From contig NZ_JARNTX010000011.1 of the NCBI RefSeq assembly GCF_029433095.1, positions 44,521 to 108,520 on the forward strand: DNA of 64,000 nucleotides. Direction: 5' to 3'. The first letter of the stretch is position 1, and each line of letters starts with the position of its first letter. Shown here in pieces: positions 26,946 through 35,229 of the stretch. The notes under the pieces were generated by a model, which had not been told where the DNA came from, searched no databases, and worked only from the letters and a program-made list of their open reading frames with translations. Both the position numbers and the translations under genes were made by a program. The DNA is from Hymenobacter sp. YC55 (lineage in GTDB: Bacteria; Bacteroidota; Bacteroidia; Cytophagales; Hymenobacteraceae).

Positions 26946-28712
26946 TTAAAGCCTGTGCCCCCGGTGTCTACGCTGCGTGCGCGCCGGGGTCTGCTCCCGC
27001 TGAGCGTCTTGTAGGCCGGGGGCTTGGCGCTGAGTCCGGTGCAACTCGCTCTCTTGCAGCTCGTGTCCTGGCTGTTTGGCCACCCAATCCAGCAGCAAGC
27101 TGATCTCTTTCACCGCCCCGCGGGCCAGCTGCCAACTGTAGCCGATCGCTACTTCGCTTACCTGCCTACCCTCGGCATCAACCGAGTGGCGCACCGCAGT
27201 AGCGGCTCCATGACGGTTGAGCGCCCGTTGCAGGATCTCAGCGCGTTCGGCGGCCGGCATCGCCTTATCTAGTTCCCTCACCCGCACCACTAGCTTTCGT
27301 TCCGCCTCCCGCTTGGCAGCGTACTCCGTTAAGCTCATCGCCACCTTTTCAGGCTGATAGAATTCTTTTGCTTCGAAGCCGATAGCTAAGAGGGATTGAG
27401 CGGCCACTTTCGCGGCGCGGGCGAATTCCAGCAGCCGGGGCTGCAGCAGCTCCGGCAAGGCCTTGTTCGGGTCGTGTAAGTATTCCAGCATCTGCGCCGC
27501 TTCCTTGGCCTGCGCGTTCTTGTAGCCGAGGAAGTTGCCCTTCGCCCGCTTCTCCAGTTCTGCTTGCCGGCCGTAGCTAAGCGCCCACTGCGCGGCGTGG
27601 TAAGCCCGTGCCGCCAGCTGCCGCTCTAACTCGGCCCGCAGCGCTGCCAGCGGTGGATCGTTGTTGATCGCCTTCAGCACCCGCTCCACTCCCTCTTCGG
27701 CTGGCTGCGCTTTCAGGTGCTGGCTGTAGGAATCCACCAGCTGGTTGTAGGCTTGGATCGTCGCGTTCACCTGGGCGAGTTTCGCCGTGGAAGCCTGGTA
27801 GGATGCTTGCCACTTACGCTCTGCCGCCGACAGCTCCGGCCCTTTCGGTACCTGCTTTGGCGCGGCCGTCGGCTGCCTGGCCGCTGGGTGGCTCCCCACG
27901 CCCACTTTCGCTTTTTCAACTTGCCGGGCGGCTAGCGCTTGCGTTGCCTGCTGCGCGGCTTGATTGGCCAGCACTTGGCTGGTAATGCCCGTGAGGCTGA
28001 AGGAGCGGTGAACTGCGGATCCCTTGAACGTCTGTCCGTCTTTGGCGAAGCTGATCCCGGCCGGCCGCTTATCCTTGGTTGTGTAGATTTGGAAGTCCAC
28101 TCCGTGACCCCGGAGCCCCTCATAAAACCCCTTGCTGTCCGTCGCCGAAGCCAGCACCGTACGCAGCGCTTCCCGGATCTCGTGCCGGGTCTTGTCCACC
28201 CCGCGCAGCTGGGTGGGGTGCTGCTTGTCGGGTCGTAGTCCTTTCGGCGGCGTCAGCCCGTGTTCGCGAGTCAACTCGATCAGCACCTTCTTCGAGCGAA
28301 AGAAGTTCTGCCCGTCGGCGATGGTCTTGCCGTCGTTGCCTACCCGGTTGGCAATAATGTGCAGGTGCTGGTTGTCGGGCTGGTCGTGGTGACGGACAAT
28401 CACGTACTGCGTCTGATCCAGGCCCATCTTCCGCACGTAGTCTTCGGCCACCGCCCGCATCTTCGCGCTGTCCAGCCTCGGCGCGTCGTCCGGGTTAAAG
28501 CTCAAGCTCGTGTGCCACACCGCCAACTTGAGGTTGGGGTTCAGCTGCCGCCCCCGGTTGAAGTCCCGCTGCATGTGCGTTGCGCTGTCCGCGCGCACGC
28601 CCACCGCGGCCAGCACCTCGGCCTGCTTGTCGCTCGGCAGGTCCCGGCGCCCCGCGAACTGGTAGCGCACCAAGCCCGCGAAGCTGCTCCCGATCGTGGT
28701 CCGGCTGATCAT
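26946..28712 (-). CDS. Plasmid mobilisation relaxase
   Basis: A 588-residue relaxase that would nick oriT and lead one strand into a recipient during conjugal mobilisation. The N-terminal catalytic domain (1-250) carries the metal-binding three-His motif HHDQPDNQHLHI at 108-119. The likely catalytic Tyr is not certain; Y17 (GLVRYQF) is a candidate. The C-terminal half is helical with Ala/Gln/Glu-rich segments. The ATG overlaps the stop of the MobC-like gene by 4 bp (ATGA), so the two are translationally coupled. The 3' end lies 62 bp from the IS3 copy. The type is that of Bacteroidota mobilisable plasmids and transposons. No type IV secretion genes are in the window, so transfer would need a helper. 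Confidence 0.85.
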   Translation of the reverse strand: MISRTTIGSSFAGLVRYQFAGRRDLPSDKQAEVLAAVGVRADSATHMQRDFNRGRQLNPNLKLAVWHTSLSFNPDDAPRLDSAKMRAVAEDYVRKMGLDQTQYVIVRHHDQPDNQHLHIIANRVGNDGKTIADGQNFFRSKKVLIELTREHGLTPPKGLRPDKQHPTQLRGVDKTRHEIREALRTVLASATDSKGFYEGLRGHGVDFQIYTTKDKRPAGISFAKDGQTFKGSAVHRSFSLTGITSQVLANQAAQQATQALAARQVEKAKVGVGSHPAARQPTAAPKQVPKGPELSAAERKWQASYQASTAKLAQVNATIQAYNQLVDSYSQHLKAQPAEEGVERVLKAINNDPPLAALRAELERQLAARAYHAAQWALSYGRQAELEKRAKGNFLGYKNAQAKEAAQMLEYLHDPNKALPELLQPRLLEFARAAKVAAQSLLAIGFEAKEFYQPEKVAMSLTEYAAKREAERKLVVRVRELDKAMPAAERAEILQRALNRHGAATAVRHSVDAEGRQVSEVAIGYSWQLARGAVKEISLLLDWVAKQPGHELQESELHRTQRQAPGLQDAQREQTPARTQRRHRGHRL

Positions 28713-29119
28713 ACCCGCTCCCCAAAATAGTCCAACAGCTTACTCACCGCCTTGGCTTGCCGGCCTACCTCCTCCCCTACCGCGCTGAACCCTCCCAACT
28801 GCGCTTTAAGCGCCAGAGAGTGCATATCATTAGCCAGCCCCGCCAGCTGCCGCAGGTACCCGTCCTGCTCCACTGAGAGCTGCAGCACCGGCCGCTTGCG
28901 CCGCCCCACTCCCGCTTCCACCAGGGGCCGTAGGTACTGCGACAGCGGCTGCCGCACCTCGGCCGCTCCCTGCTTGAGTGCCTCGTACCGCGTTGCCGAC
29001 ACGTGCGTGGTTACGCTCTTCAGCTTCTCTTCAGGCCTCTTACTCGGGCGTCCCCCTGCGGCTTTGCCGGTGCGTTTCAACTTCACTTGCTCAGCGGAAT
29101 CAGAAGTCGGCGTTGTCAT
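28709..29119 (-). CDS. MobC-like relaxosome accessory protein
   Basis: A 136-residue protein; I chose the ATG at 29119 (MTTPTSDSAEQ) because the longer upstream reading has no protein-like character and overlaps the oriT hairpin. The basic N-terminus (KRTGKAAGGRPSKRPEEKLKS) is followed by a ribbon-helix-helix-like start (VTTHVSATRYEALKQGAAE). A C-terminal helical part (LAGLANDMHSLALKA ... RQAKAVSKLLDYF) is typical of MobC proteins that bind oriT and help the relaxase open the strands. The gene precedes and overlaps the relaxase gene. Confidence 0.75.
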   Translation of the reverse strand: MTTPTSDSAEQVKLKRTGKAAGGRPSKRPEEKLKSVTTHVSATRYEALKQGAAEVRQPLSQYLRPLVEAGVGRRKRPVLQLSVEQDGYLRQLAGLANDMHSLALKAQLGGFSAVGEEVGRQAKAVSKLLDYFGERV

Positions 29120-29164
29120 AAGCGCGGTGGTTAACGGGCCTTTTTGCGACGAAAGGAAGCAAAA

Positions 29165-29200
29165 AGCAAGACGTTTGGCAAGTGCCAAACCTATCTTGCT
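29165..29200. other. Candidate oriT hairpin
   Basis: Nested inverted repeats: outer arms AGCAAGA (29165-29171) and TCTTGCT (29194-29200), inner arms GTTTGGCA (29173-29180) and TGCCAAAC (29183-29190) with a 2-bp centre. It sits 46 bp before the MobC-like start, the usual place for the origin of transfer in such plasmids. The nic site is not identified; the run just beyond (29201-29220) is a plausible location. Confidence 0.45.
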
Positions 29201-29740
29201 CCCTATTGCGTTAACACAAGATACACAGAACAAGCGGACTGCGCCCACTGCCCGCCGCTTTTTTAAGGTTGGGGCGAATCCGATGGCTTGGTCTGACCTG
29301 GAACCTTCCTCCAAGTTGTTCGGTCTGTTATCGGACTCGGCTCCTTCCTGCTTGCTCGGGTGCGGATTTCTTTCTGCCACGGCCGGTTCGCTCCTTCTTC
29401 AACGACCTGGCCAGGGTGTGCCGCCGGCAGGCTTGCTTGGCACCCTTGCAACCTGGTTGTAGCTAAGTTTGAATCTTGCCCGTTACCGCTCTTCCTGACC
29501 GGGCAAGCTAGGGCTAGGGCTTATGTCAATTTCCCGCTTGTCTTTGGGCGGGTTAAGTAACAGTTTGTGCGCACAAAGTCATGGCTTGCTGACCAACACG
29601 GAACATAGAGATAAACTAATTTTATGAGTTGCACCTGCCTTGGAAAAAAACTATTTCTCAGCTTACCTGAATCAAGCTTGGCCAGTACCTTCTACTCGCT
29701 ACCAAACCGGATTCCTGCTGCCCGCTGCCCTTCATGTTAG

Positions 29741-29812
29741 TCTGATAGTTTGTTAAATAGTTGTTCTGATAGTTTGATAAATAGTTAGTCTGATAGTTTG
29801 ATAAATAAGCAG
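29741..29812. repeat. Three 24-bp direct repeats (iteron-like)
   Basis: Units beginning TCTGATAGTTTG occur at 29741, 29765 and 29789, exactly 24 bp apart, with the consensus continuing (A/T)TAAATAG. They lie between the mobilisation genes and a strong hairpin. They resemble a protein-binding array, either for a regulator or as part of a second (perhaps relict) origin. They are unrelated to the iterons at 46.5 kb. Confidence 0.6.
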
Positions 29813-29833
29813 TCAGCTAAACAAATATTTATG

Positions 29834-29875
29834 CTTGTAGCTGCCTTACTGATTGGTCAGTGAGGCAGCTACAAG
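29834..29875. repeat. 19-bp stem hairpin
   Basis: CTTGTAGCTGCCTTACTGA (29834-29852) and its complement at 29857-29875 (one mismatch, a G-U pair in RNA) around TTGG. No T-tract follows. It could be an oriT-related or single-strand-origin hairpin, or an attenuator. The rest of 29201-30201 contains an 8-bp inverted pair (CTTGCCCG at 29475 with CGGGCAAG at 29500) and no gene I can support. Confidence 0.5.
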
Positions 29876-30201
29876 GGACGGTACCTTATGTGGAAATGTC
29901 GGAGTGGCGGCGTACCTGCTCACCGGATTTGGGGAGCGAGGCTGGCTTGATCTTGTTCAGGCGGTACTAGTTGGCCGGCCGCCGGTGTAGTACCGCGAGC
30001 AGCCGCTTTCGGCAGCAGTGGCAGCGACCTATAAGCAGAAACAACGCGAAGCGATTGTCCGCACTGTGCGCCCGTATAACGCGCCTATTGCCATTTCGCT
30101 GGCGGGGCGTTCGTGCGTACCTTGGGCCCGTACCTGCCCCCCGCTCTGCTGTGCCTGCTCCCCTCGCTTCCCATCCGCCCCTGCCCCCGGCTGTCCCCGA
30201 G

Positions 30202-30444
30202 CCCGCTTTGTATCAGGTGTTCGAGCAGAGCCCGGCCGCCATGTGCTTGCTGCGCGGCCCACAACATGCCTTGGCCTACTACAACCCCGCCTATCAGGCC
30301 CTGTTTCCGGGCCGCGACATGCGCGGCCGGATGCTGGCTTACCTACGCACGGCGCTTGATCCGGCCGCTGCCAGCTGGGAAGAAACCAAAGAGCGTTTGC
30401 TGCGCAACGCACAAGCGAAAGGCCGCCTCAGGTGCAAGAACTAA
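30202..30444 (+). pseudogene. PAS-domain fragment of a sensor kinase
   Basis: The reading contains LYQVFEQSPAAMCLLRGPQH, then YYNPAYQALFPGRDMRGR, which matches the start of the first PAS domain in Bacteroidota sensor histidine kinases (FEQAPA ... L.GP.H ... NPAYQ.LFPGR...GR). It then runs into unrelated sequence and stops at 30444. No kinase domain follows. It is a remnant, probably left by a recombination event. Confidence 0.5.
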
Positions 30445-30539
30445 CGATTGCCAGCAGCACCGCCGCCTGGTACGCGTTGCTTTCCACCCGTTTATAGGTA
30501 GGAGCGCACGTTAACTGCCGCGCACCCCTACCTAGTAGG

Positions 30540-31523
30540 TTACTTGCCTTGCAGGTCTGCCAGGCTGGCGGGATACCGTTCTCCCTGCAGGTTAATGCTC
30601 TCCAACGCCTGCTTGATAGTAGCTAACTCCTCCTCGCGTAAGGTAAGGTCCACCCCGCCGATATTTTCTTCCAGGCGGGTTGTGTTGGTGGTTCCCGGAA
30701 TCGGGACAATCCAGGGCTTTTGCGCCAGCAGCCAGGCCAAGGCAACCTGCGCCGGCGTGGCGTTCCGTGATGCCGCAATCCTGGTTACCAGATCCACCAG
30801 GGCTTGGTTGGCTGCGCGGTTTTCTTTGCTGAAACGAGGCAGGACATTGCGCCAATCGCCCTTGTCGAATTCCGTGTCCGCCTGCATCTTGCCCGTTAGA
30901 AAGCCTTTGCCCAGCGGGCTAAACGGCACGAAGCCAATGCCCAATTCTTCCAGCAAGGGCAAGATTTCCCGTTCCGGTTCGCGCCAGAACATGGAATACT
31001 CGCTTTGCAGGGCGGCCACGGGTTGGACGGCATGGGCGCGGCGAATACTGTGTCCGCCCGCCTCGCTCATCCCGAAGTGTCTAACCTTCCCTTCGGCAAT
31101 CAGCTCTTGGACGGTACCGGCCACGTCTTCCACCGGCACCTGCGGGTCCACCCGGTGCTGGTAGAACAAGTCGATATAGTCGGTTTGCAGATACCGGAGC
31201 GAGTTCTCGGCCACCTGCCGGATGCGCTCCGGGCGACTGTTCAAGCCATCGGTATTGCGGCCGTTTTGAAAGCCAAATTTGGTGGCCAGGATGACGTTCG
31301 CACGTACCCCGTGGAAGGCTTTGCCGACCAGCTGTTCGTTGGCGCCCTGGCCGTACACTTCGGCGGTATCAAAAAACGTCACCCCCAGATCGTACGCTTT
31401 GCGCAGCAGGGCAATGGCCTCGTTTTCGTTGGTTGCCGGACCGTAGCCATGGCTTAAGCCCATGCAGCCGAATCCCAGTTCCGATACTTCTAAGCCGGAG
31501 GTTCCTAATTGTCGTGTTTTCAT
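30540..31523 (-). CDS. Aldo/keto reductase
   Basis: A 327-residue NADP(H)-dependent TIM-barrel oxidoreductase. The start is the ATG at 31523 (MKTRQLGTSGLEVSELGFGC); the longer upstream reading overlaps the promoter region and the divergent gene. The catalytic tetrad is D52, Y57, K82 and H123 (FFDTAEVYG, ATKFG, DLFYQH). C-terminal cofactor residues include PIPGTTNTTRLEEN. It is of the YajO/YakC-like kind that reduces aldehydes and ketones; the exact substrate is unknown. It is divergent from an AraC regulator 174 bp away, which probably controls it. A third of Bacteroidota plasmid accessory genes of this sort act in detoxification, but that role here is inference from context only. Confidence 0.9.
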   Translation of the reverse strand: MKTRQLGTSGLEVSELGFGCMGLSHGYGPATNENEAIALLRKAYDLGVTFFDTAEVYGQGANEQLVGKAFHGVRANVILATKFGFQNGRNTDGLNSRPERIRQVAENSLRYLQTDYIDLFYQHRVDPQVPVEDVAGTVQELIAEGKVRHFGMSEAGGHSIRRAHAVQPVAALQSEYSMFWREPEREILPLLEELGIGFVPFSPLGKGFLTGKMQADTEFDKGDWRNVLPRFSKENRAANQALVDLVTRIAASRNATPAQVALAWLLAQKPWIVPIPGTTNTTRLEENIGGVDLTLREEELATIKQALESINLQGERYPASLADLQGK

Positions 31524-31669
31524 GTTGCAGCCGCAAACAGCTATTGTGTGGAAGTTTGCTGCGGCAAAATTGGGGCAGATGAACAAGTGGCTTTGTAGAC
31601 AGATTACGGGTTTTCTTACCACTATTACGGATTGCGGAGGCCGGCCCCGAACGAGCTTAGCGGAACCGG

Positions 31670-31677
31670 TAAGTTTG
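31670..31677 (+). promoter_or_regulatory. Candidate -7 box for the AraC gene
   Basis: TAAGTTTG matches TAnnTTTG and ends 20 bp before the ATG at 31698. No clear -33 TTG at the usual spacing was seen. It lies in the 174-bp gap between the divergent aldo/keto reductase and AraC genes. Confidence 0.4.
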
Positions 31678-31697
31678 TAGCGTTCAACTAAGAAGGC

Positions 31698-32594
31698 ATG
31701 GAAGAGATTATAAGAATTGACAGCATCGCGCACTATACCGCTATGCGGGGCGTACCGACCAAGCATCCGCTGGTGGCGGTGATTGACCTCTCGCAAGCGC
31801 ACCCGATGCCCGCCCAGTCCTTCCAATTCGGCTTGTATGCGGTGGGGCTGAAAGAACTGAACCATGGCCAGCTACGCTATGGCAGAAGTTACTATGACTA
31901 TCAGGAGGGAAGTCTGATATTTATAGCGCCCGGCCAGGTGGTAGAGGTGCAGCCGGGCGTGGAACTGTTTGCCCCCAAAGGCTGGGTCTTACTTTTTCAT
32001 CCCGACCTGCTACTCGGCACGCCGCTAGGCAAACGCCTGCCGGTCTATTCGTTCTTCTCGTACGAAGTGAATGAAGCGCTGCACCTCGCGGAGAAAGAGA
32101 AAGCTATCGTGACGGACTGCTTCACCAAAATCGAGTACGAACTCGAACAATCGATCGACAAGCACAGCAAAGGCCTGATTGCTGCCAACATCGAGTTGCT
32201 GCTTCAGTACTGCCTGCGCTTTTACGACCGCCAGTTCATCACCCGCGACACGGCCAACCGAGGCATCCTGGAACGGTTTGAATCCTTGCTCAGAGACTAT
32301 TTTTCAGCCGATAAACCCCAGCACGAAGGGTTGCCTTCGGTCGCTTATTGCGCCGAAGCCCTGCACTTATCCCCTAACTATTTCGGGGACCTGGTGAAGA
32401 AAGAGACCGGCCGCTCCGCGCAGGAGTACATTCAAGCGAAAGTGATAGAAGTGGCGAAGGAAAGGCTGTTTGACCGGCATAAATCGGCAAGTGAAATTGC
32501 CTATGAGTTGGGGTTTCGGTACCCGCAGCACTTCACCCGTTTGTTCAAGCAAAGAACTGGCACTACGCCGAACGATTACCGGCTGAGGAAGTAA
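31698..32594 (+). CDS. AraC-family transcriptional regulator
   Basis: A 298-residue regulator. The N-terminal half is a cupin-like sensing domain (FGLYAVGLKEL, GSLIFIAPGQVVEVQPG, GWVLLFHPDLL). The C-terminal 100 residues hold two helix-turn-helix units (SVAYCAEALHLSPNYFGDLV and SASEIAYELGFRYPQHFTRL, followed by FKQRTGTTPNDYR). It is divergent from the aldo/keto reductase and likely activates it in response to a small molecule (inference from arrangement). Confidence 0.9.
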   Translation: MEEIIRIDSIAHYTAMRGVPTKHPLVAVIDLSQAHPMPAQSFQFGLYAVGLKELNHGQLRYGRSYYDYQEGSLIFIAPGQVVEVQPGVELFAPKGWVLLFHPDLLLGTPLGKRLPVYSFFSYEVNEALHLAEKEKAIVTDCFTKIEYELEQSIDKHSKGLIAANIELLLQYCLRFYDRQFITRDTANRGILERFESLLRDYFSADKPQHEGLPSVAYCAEALHLSPNYFGDLVKKETGRSAQEYIQAKVIEVAKERLFDRHKSASEIAYELGFRYPQHFTRLFKQRTGTTPNDYRLRK

Positions 32595-33134
32595 CCAAAC
32601 GCAGGCCAAATTTCATCTTCAGAGATGTTGAAGCTGGCATACCAGTCCGGTCATCACCGCTTGTAAGCACAACGCGCTAACCTCAAGAAGGGGCACCTTT
32701 CTGACACAGCGCTTCATAGAGGCCGATTAGTGCGAGAAGCGGCTCGTAGCCAACTCAGACAATAGGTTCCGGCTCCTTTCAGAAGTGGGGTGCGTTCTGC
32801 CCCAGTTGGCACGTTCGAAAAACAGTTGGTTTTGGGACGGATTCATCACCCACGCCAAAGGCTCCGAAAACCGTGCTCATCAAAGCCTTTTCTATCACTT
32901 GGTCAGAGACACGCTCTCGTTTCCTTATGTGGAAGCTGCTGTGCCTCACCTTAAGGCGCTAAGGCCTCATTCTTCTGGACAGCTCCAAGCTTTGTTTAGT
33001 AGATGCGGGGGTTGCGGGAAGTACGAGAAACACCGGTTCTTCGTACGCCACAACGTAGCCGCTCTCGCTTAGCCAGCCGCCGGCGTTGCGCAGTTTTGCG
33101 GACCCGGCGCCGGTCGTTGAACAAGAACGCCGGC
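32595..33134. other. Intergenic, no supported feature
   Basis: No gene, repeat or hairpin that I can support. A 95-codon plus-strand reading at 32785-33072 has no recognisable character and is probably chance. Confidence 0.5.
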
Positions 33135-34049
33135 TTACGAGTGGGCGGCCAAAAAGGGCAGCAGGACGGCGGCCATTTCCTTTGGCACTTCCTCCGCTAG
33201 GTCATGGCCGGCGTGAAAGACGTGTCCGGTGACGTTGTGGGCCACTTGCCGCATGATGCCTTCGTTGTTCTCGCCGATAAACGCGTCGCCGCCCAGCGCC
33301 AGGACCGGGAGCGTCAGCTTGGTTTGCGCGGCCTGGCGATTCTGCTGGCCGTCCACGAGCATGGCGCGGTACACGGCCAGCATCGAGCGGATGCCGCCGG
33401 GCAGGCTGTAGCAGCGCACGTATTCGTCGAGGGCGTCCGCGGTGGCCGTGTCGGGAAAGCGTCGCTCGGACTTGATCAGGTAGGTAATCAGCTCGCGTTC
33501 ATGGCCGGCAATCAACATCTCGGGCACATCCGCCTTGAAATAAAAGCCCACGTGCCAGAGGAACAGGCCGGCCGCATTTTCGGGCGTCAAAGCCGTATGC
33601 TGCTCGAAGTTGAAGCCGGGTAGCAACGCTTCGGCAAAGACCAGGGCCTTGACTTGCTGCGGGTGGCGCACCGCCAGCTGATAGCCGATCACCGCGCCCC
33701 AATCTTCACCCACCACGTGATAGGTATCGTGACCGAGCTGGGCCATGAGCGCGGCAATGTCGTCGCTCATGGTGGCCGAGTCATACCCGGTCGCGGGGTG
33801 GTCGGAGTCGCCGAGCCCGCGCAGGTCCGGCACGATAACGGTGTACTGGTCGCTGAGCAAAGGCAGCAGGTGGCGCCAGTGATACCCCGTTTTGGGGATG
33901 CCGTGCAGCAACACCACGGGGGCGCCCGTGCCGGCAAAGCGATAGTGCAGACTGGTGCCATTGACCGAAGCGCGGTCACTATGAACCGGGGTACCCTGGT
34001 GGTCGACCATCGTATATTTGTCTTCCTTGGTAAACAGTGCTTGTTTCAT
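33135..34049 (-). CDS. Alpha/beta hydrolase, epoxide hydrolase/dehalogenase type
   Basis: A 304-residue cytoplasmic hydrolase. The oxyanion motif HGIP is at 49-52. The nucleophile is an aspartate, D116 in VVGEDWGAV, which marks the epoxide hydrolase and haloalkane dehalogenase branch rather than serine esterases. A cap region lies at about 140-225, and the likely catalytic His is in FHAGHDLAEEVP near 287. It probably opens epoxides or removes halides from organic substrates. It is divergent from an HxlR regulator with a 74-bp gap that contains a small inverted repeat, so it is probably regulated by it. Confidence 0.85.
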   Translation of the reverse strand: MKQALFTKEDKYTMVDHQGTPVHSDRASVNGTSLHYRFAGTGAPVVLLHGIPKTGYHWRHLLPLLSDQYTVIVPDLRGLGDSDHPATGYDSATMSDDIAALMAQLGHDTYHVVGEDWGAVIGYQLAVRHPQQVKALVFAEALLPGFNFEQHTALTPENAAGLFLWHVGFYFKADVPEMLIAGHERELITYLIKSERRFPDTATADALDEYVRCYSLPGGIRSMLAVYRAMLVDGQQNRQAAQTKLTLPVLALGGDAFIGENNEGIMRQVAHNVTGHVFHAGHDLAEEVPKEMAAVLLPFLAAHS

Positions 34050-34087
34050 GCCGCAAAAAACTTCACTGTTCCCTCCCGGTACAATAA

Positions 34088-34103
34088 CTCACCCGAAAGT
34101 GAG
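34088..34103. promoter_or_regulatory. Small inverted repeat, candidate HxlR operator
   Basis: CTCAC (34088-34092) and GTGAG (34099-34103) flank CCGAAA in the 74-bp gap between the divergent hydrolase and HxlR genes. The position suits autoregulation and control of both promoters. The arms are short, so this is tentative. Confidence 0.35.
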
Positions 34104-34123
34104 CCTCTTCTTCTTCTCAGCCG

Positions 34124-34492
34124 ATGGCCAGTAACTTGAAAGAAGGCACCAGCAACGCGCAGAACCGGCAGCTGTTGTCGGCGTGGTGCTCCGTCAATGA
34201 CGTCCTGCGCGACATCAGCCCCCGCTGGAAGATGGTGCTCTTGCATGGCATTACGCACGGAGTGGCCCAGTTCAGCCGGCTCAAGCAGGCCTTCCCCACT
34301 TTGTCGGATCAGGTGCTCGGCCAGCGTCTGGCCGAGTTAGTGGCGGAAGGGTTAGTCGAGAAGACGGTGGTGGCAGCTACCGTCCCGACGCAAATTCACT
34401 ACGCGCCCACCCCCAAGGGCCGGGCCCTGTTGACCATTATCGATGCCCTGCAGCACTGGGGTGAGCAGGATTGGTCCCGCGACCACCCCTGA
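34124..34492 (+). CDS. HxlR-family transcriptional regulator
   Basis: A 122-residue winged helix-turn-helix regulator. The family pattern is clear: DVLRDISPRWKMVLLHGIT, FSRLKQAFPTLSDQVLGQRL, AELVAEGLVEKTVV, a wing with IHYAPTPKGRALLTI, and HWGEQDW at the end. Members usually sense electrophiles or redox changes, often through a cysteine near the N-terminus; C22 (SAWCSVND) is present here. It is divergent from the epoxide hydrolase-like gene. Confidence 0.9.
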   Translation: MASNLKEGTSNAQNRQLLSAWCSVNDVLRDISPRWKMVLLHGITHGVAQFSRLKQAFPTLSDQVLGQRLAELVAEGLVEKTVVAATVPTQIHYAPTPKGRALLTIIDALQHWGEQDWSRDHP

Positions 34493-34720
34493 GGCAGGTC
34501 GGTTGAGTTGGATGCTTGGAGACAGATGGGTAGAGACAGGTGATAAGCAGCAGAAAGCCGTTTCTGGTATTTCCCATGGAAGAAAGCCACCGGAAGGTAG
34601 ACAAGGTATGTCACCTGTAACGTAGCCGCAAAGCCTTCCAATCCGCCGTTGCTTACTCAGTACGGTCCGCCAGAGACCGGCTATCCAACTCTCAAGGGGC
34701 AGAGCGCGAGATAAAAGCAC

Positions 34721-34858
34721 TTATTCCTTAAATAGGCAGCCAGGTACCTCCACCGCTCGCGTCTGCTGGTAGAGTAAGTTCCAGGCGATAAGCACCGCTA
34801 GCCGGTGATAGAAATCACGTGGGGCACGCGTTCGGGAGCCGAGAGCGAGCAACTTCTT
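34721..34858 (-). pseudogene. Possible gene remnant (C-terminal piece)
   Basis: A minus-strand reading, KKLLALGSRTRAPRDFYHRL, AVLIAWNLLYQQTRAVEVPG, CLFKE and stop, has natural protein character but no recognisable family and no start. It may be the tail of a transposase or membrane protein. The rest of 34493-35229 shows nothing else I can support. Confidence 0.25.
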
Positions 34859-35229
34859 TATCCGGGAAGTGCTGCTGGCCTTGCCTGCTCCACGCTAGCG
34901 TTGGCTGCCCAAGCCGGCGACGGGTTCTGCCCCCGCCCCTTAGCGAAACCATTTTCGTTTCCGTTTCTCGGTGTTTTCCGGGGCTATTCACTCGCCAAGC
35001 CCGGTATTTATCACCGGCTAGGGGCCGTTTGGGGGCACCACCGGAACGCCTGCTGCCGCAACAGCGCAGAAGTACCAGTACTTTAGCTGCGGGTGGGGCT
35101 GGTACCAAGAAAAGGCACAGGTTCACTCAGGCAACTTTCCAATGTCATCTCGCGCGTTTGCCAAGCCGCCACTGAGGCAGCGCGAGGAAAGGCAATCACC
35201 GCGCTTTACACCACCATTTTCCAAGTAAG

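Noticed and set aside
29119..29380. N-terminal extension of the MobC-like protein to 29380
   Set aside because: The extra 87 codons cover the oriT hairpin and lack natural composition; the ATG at 29119 is better.
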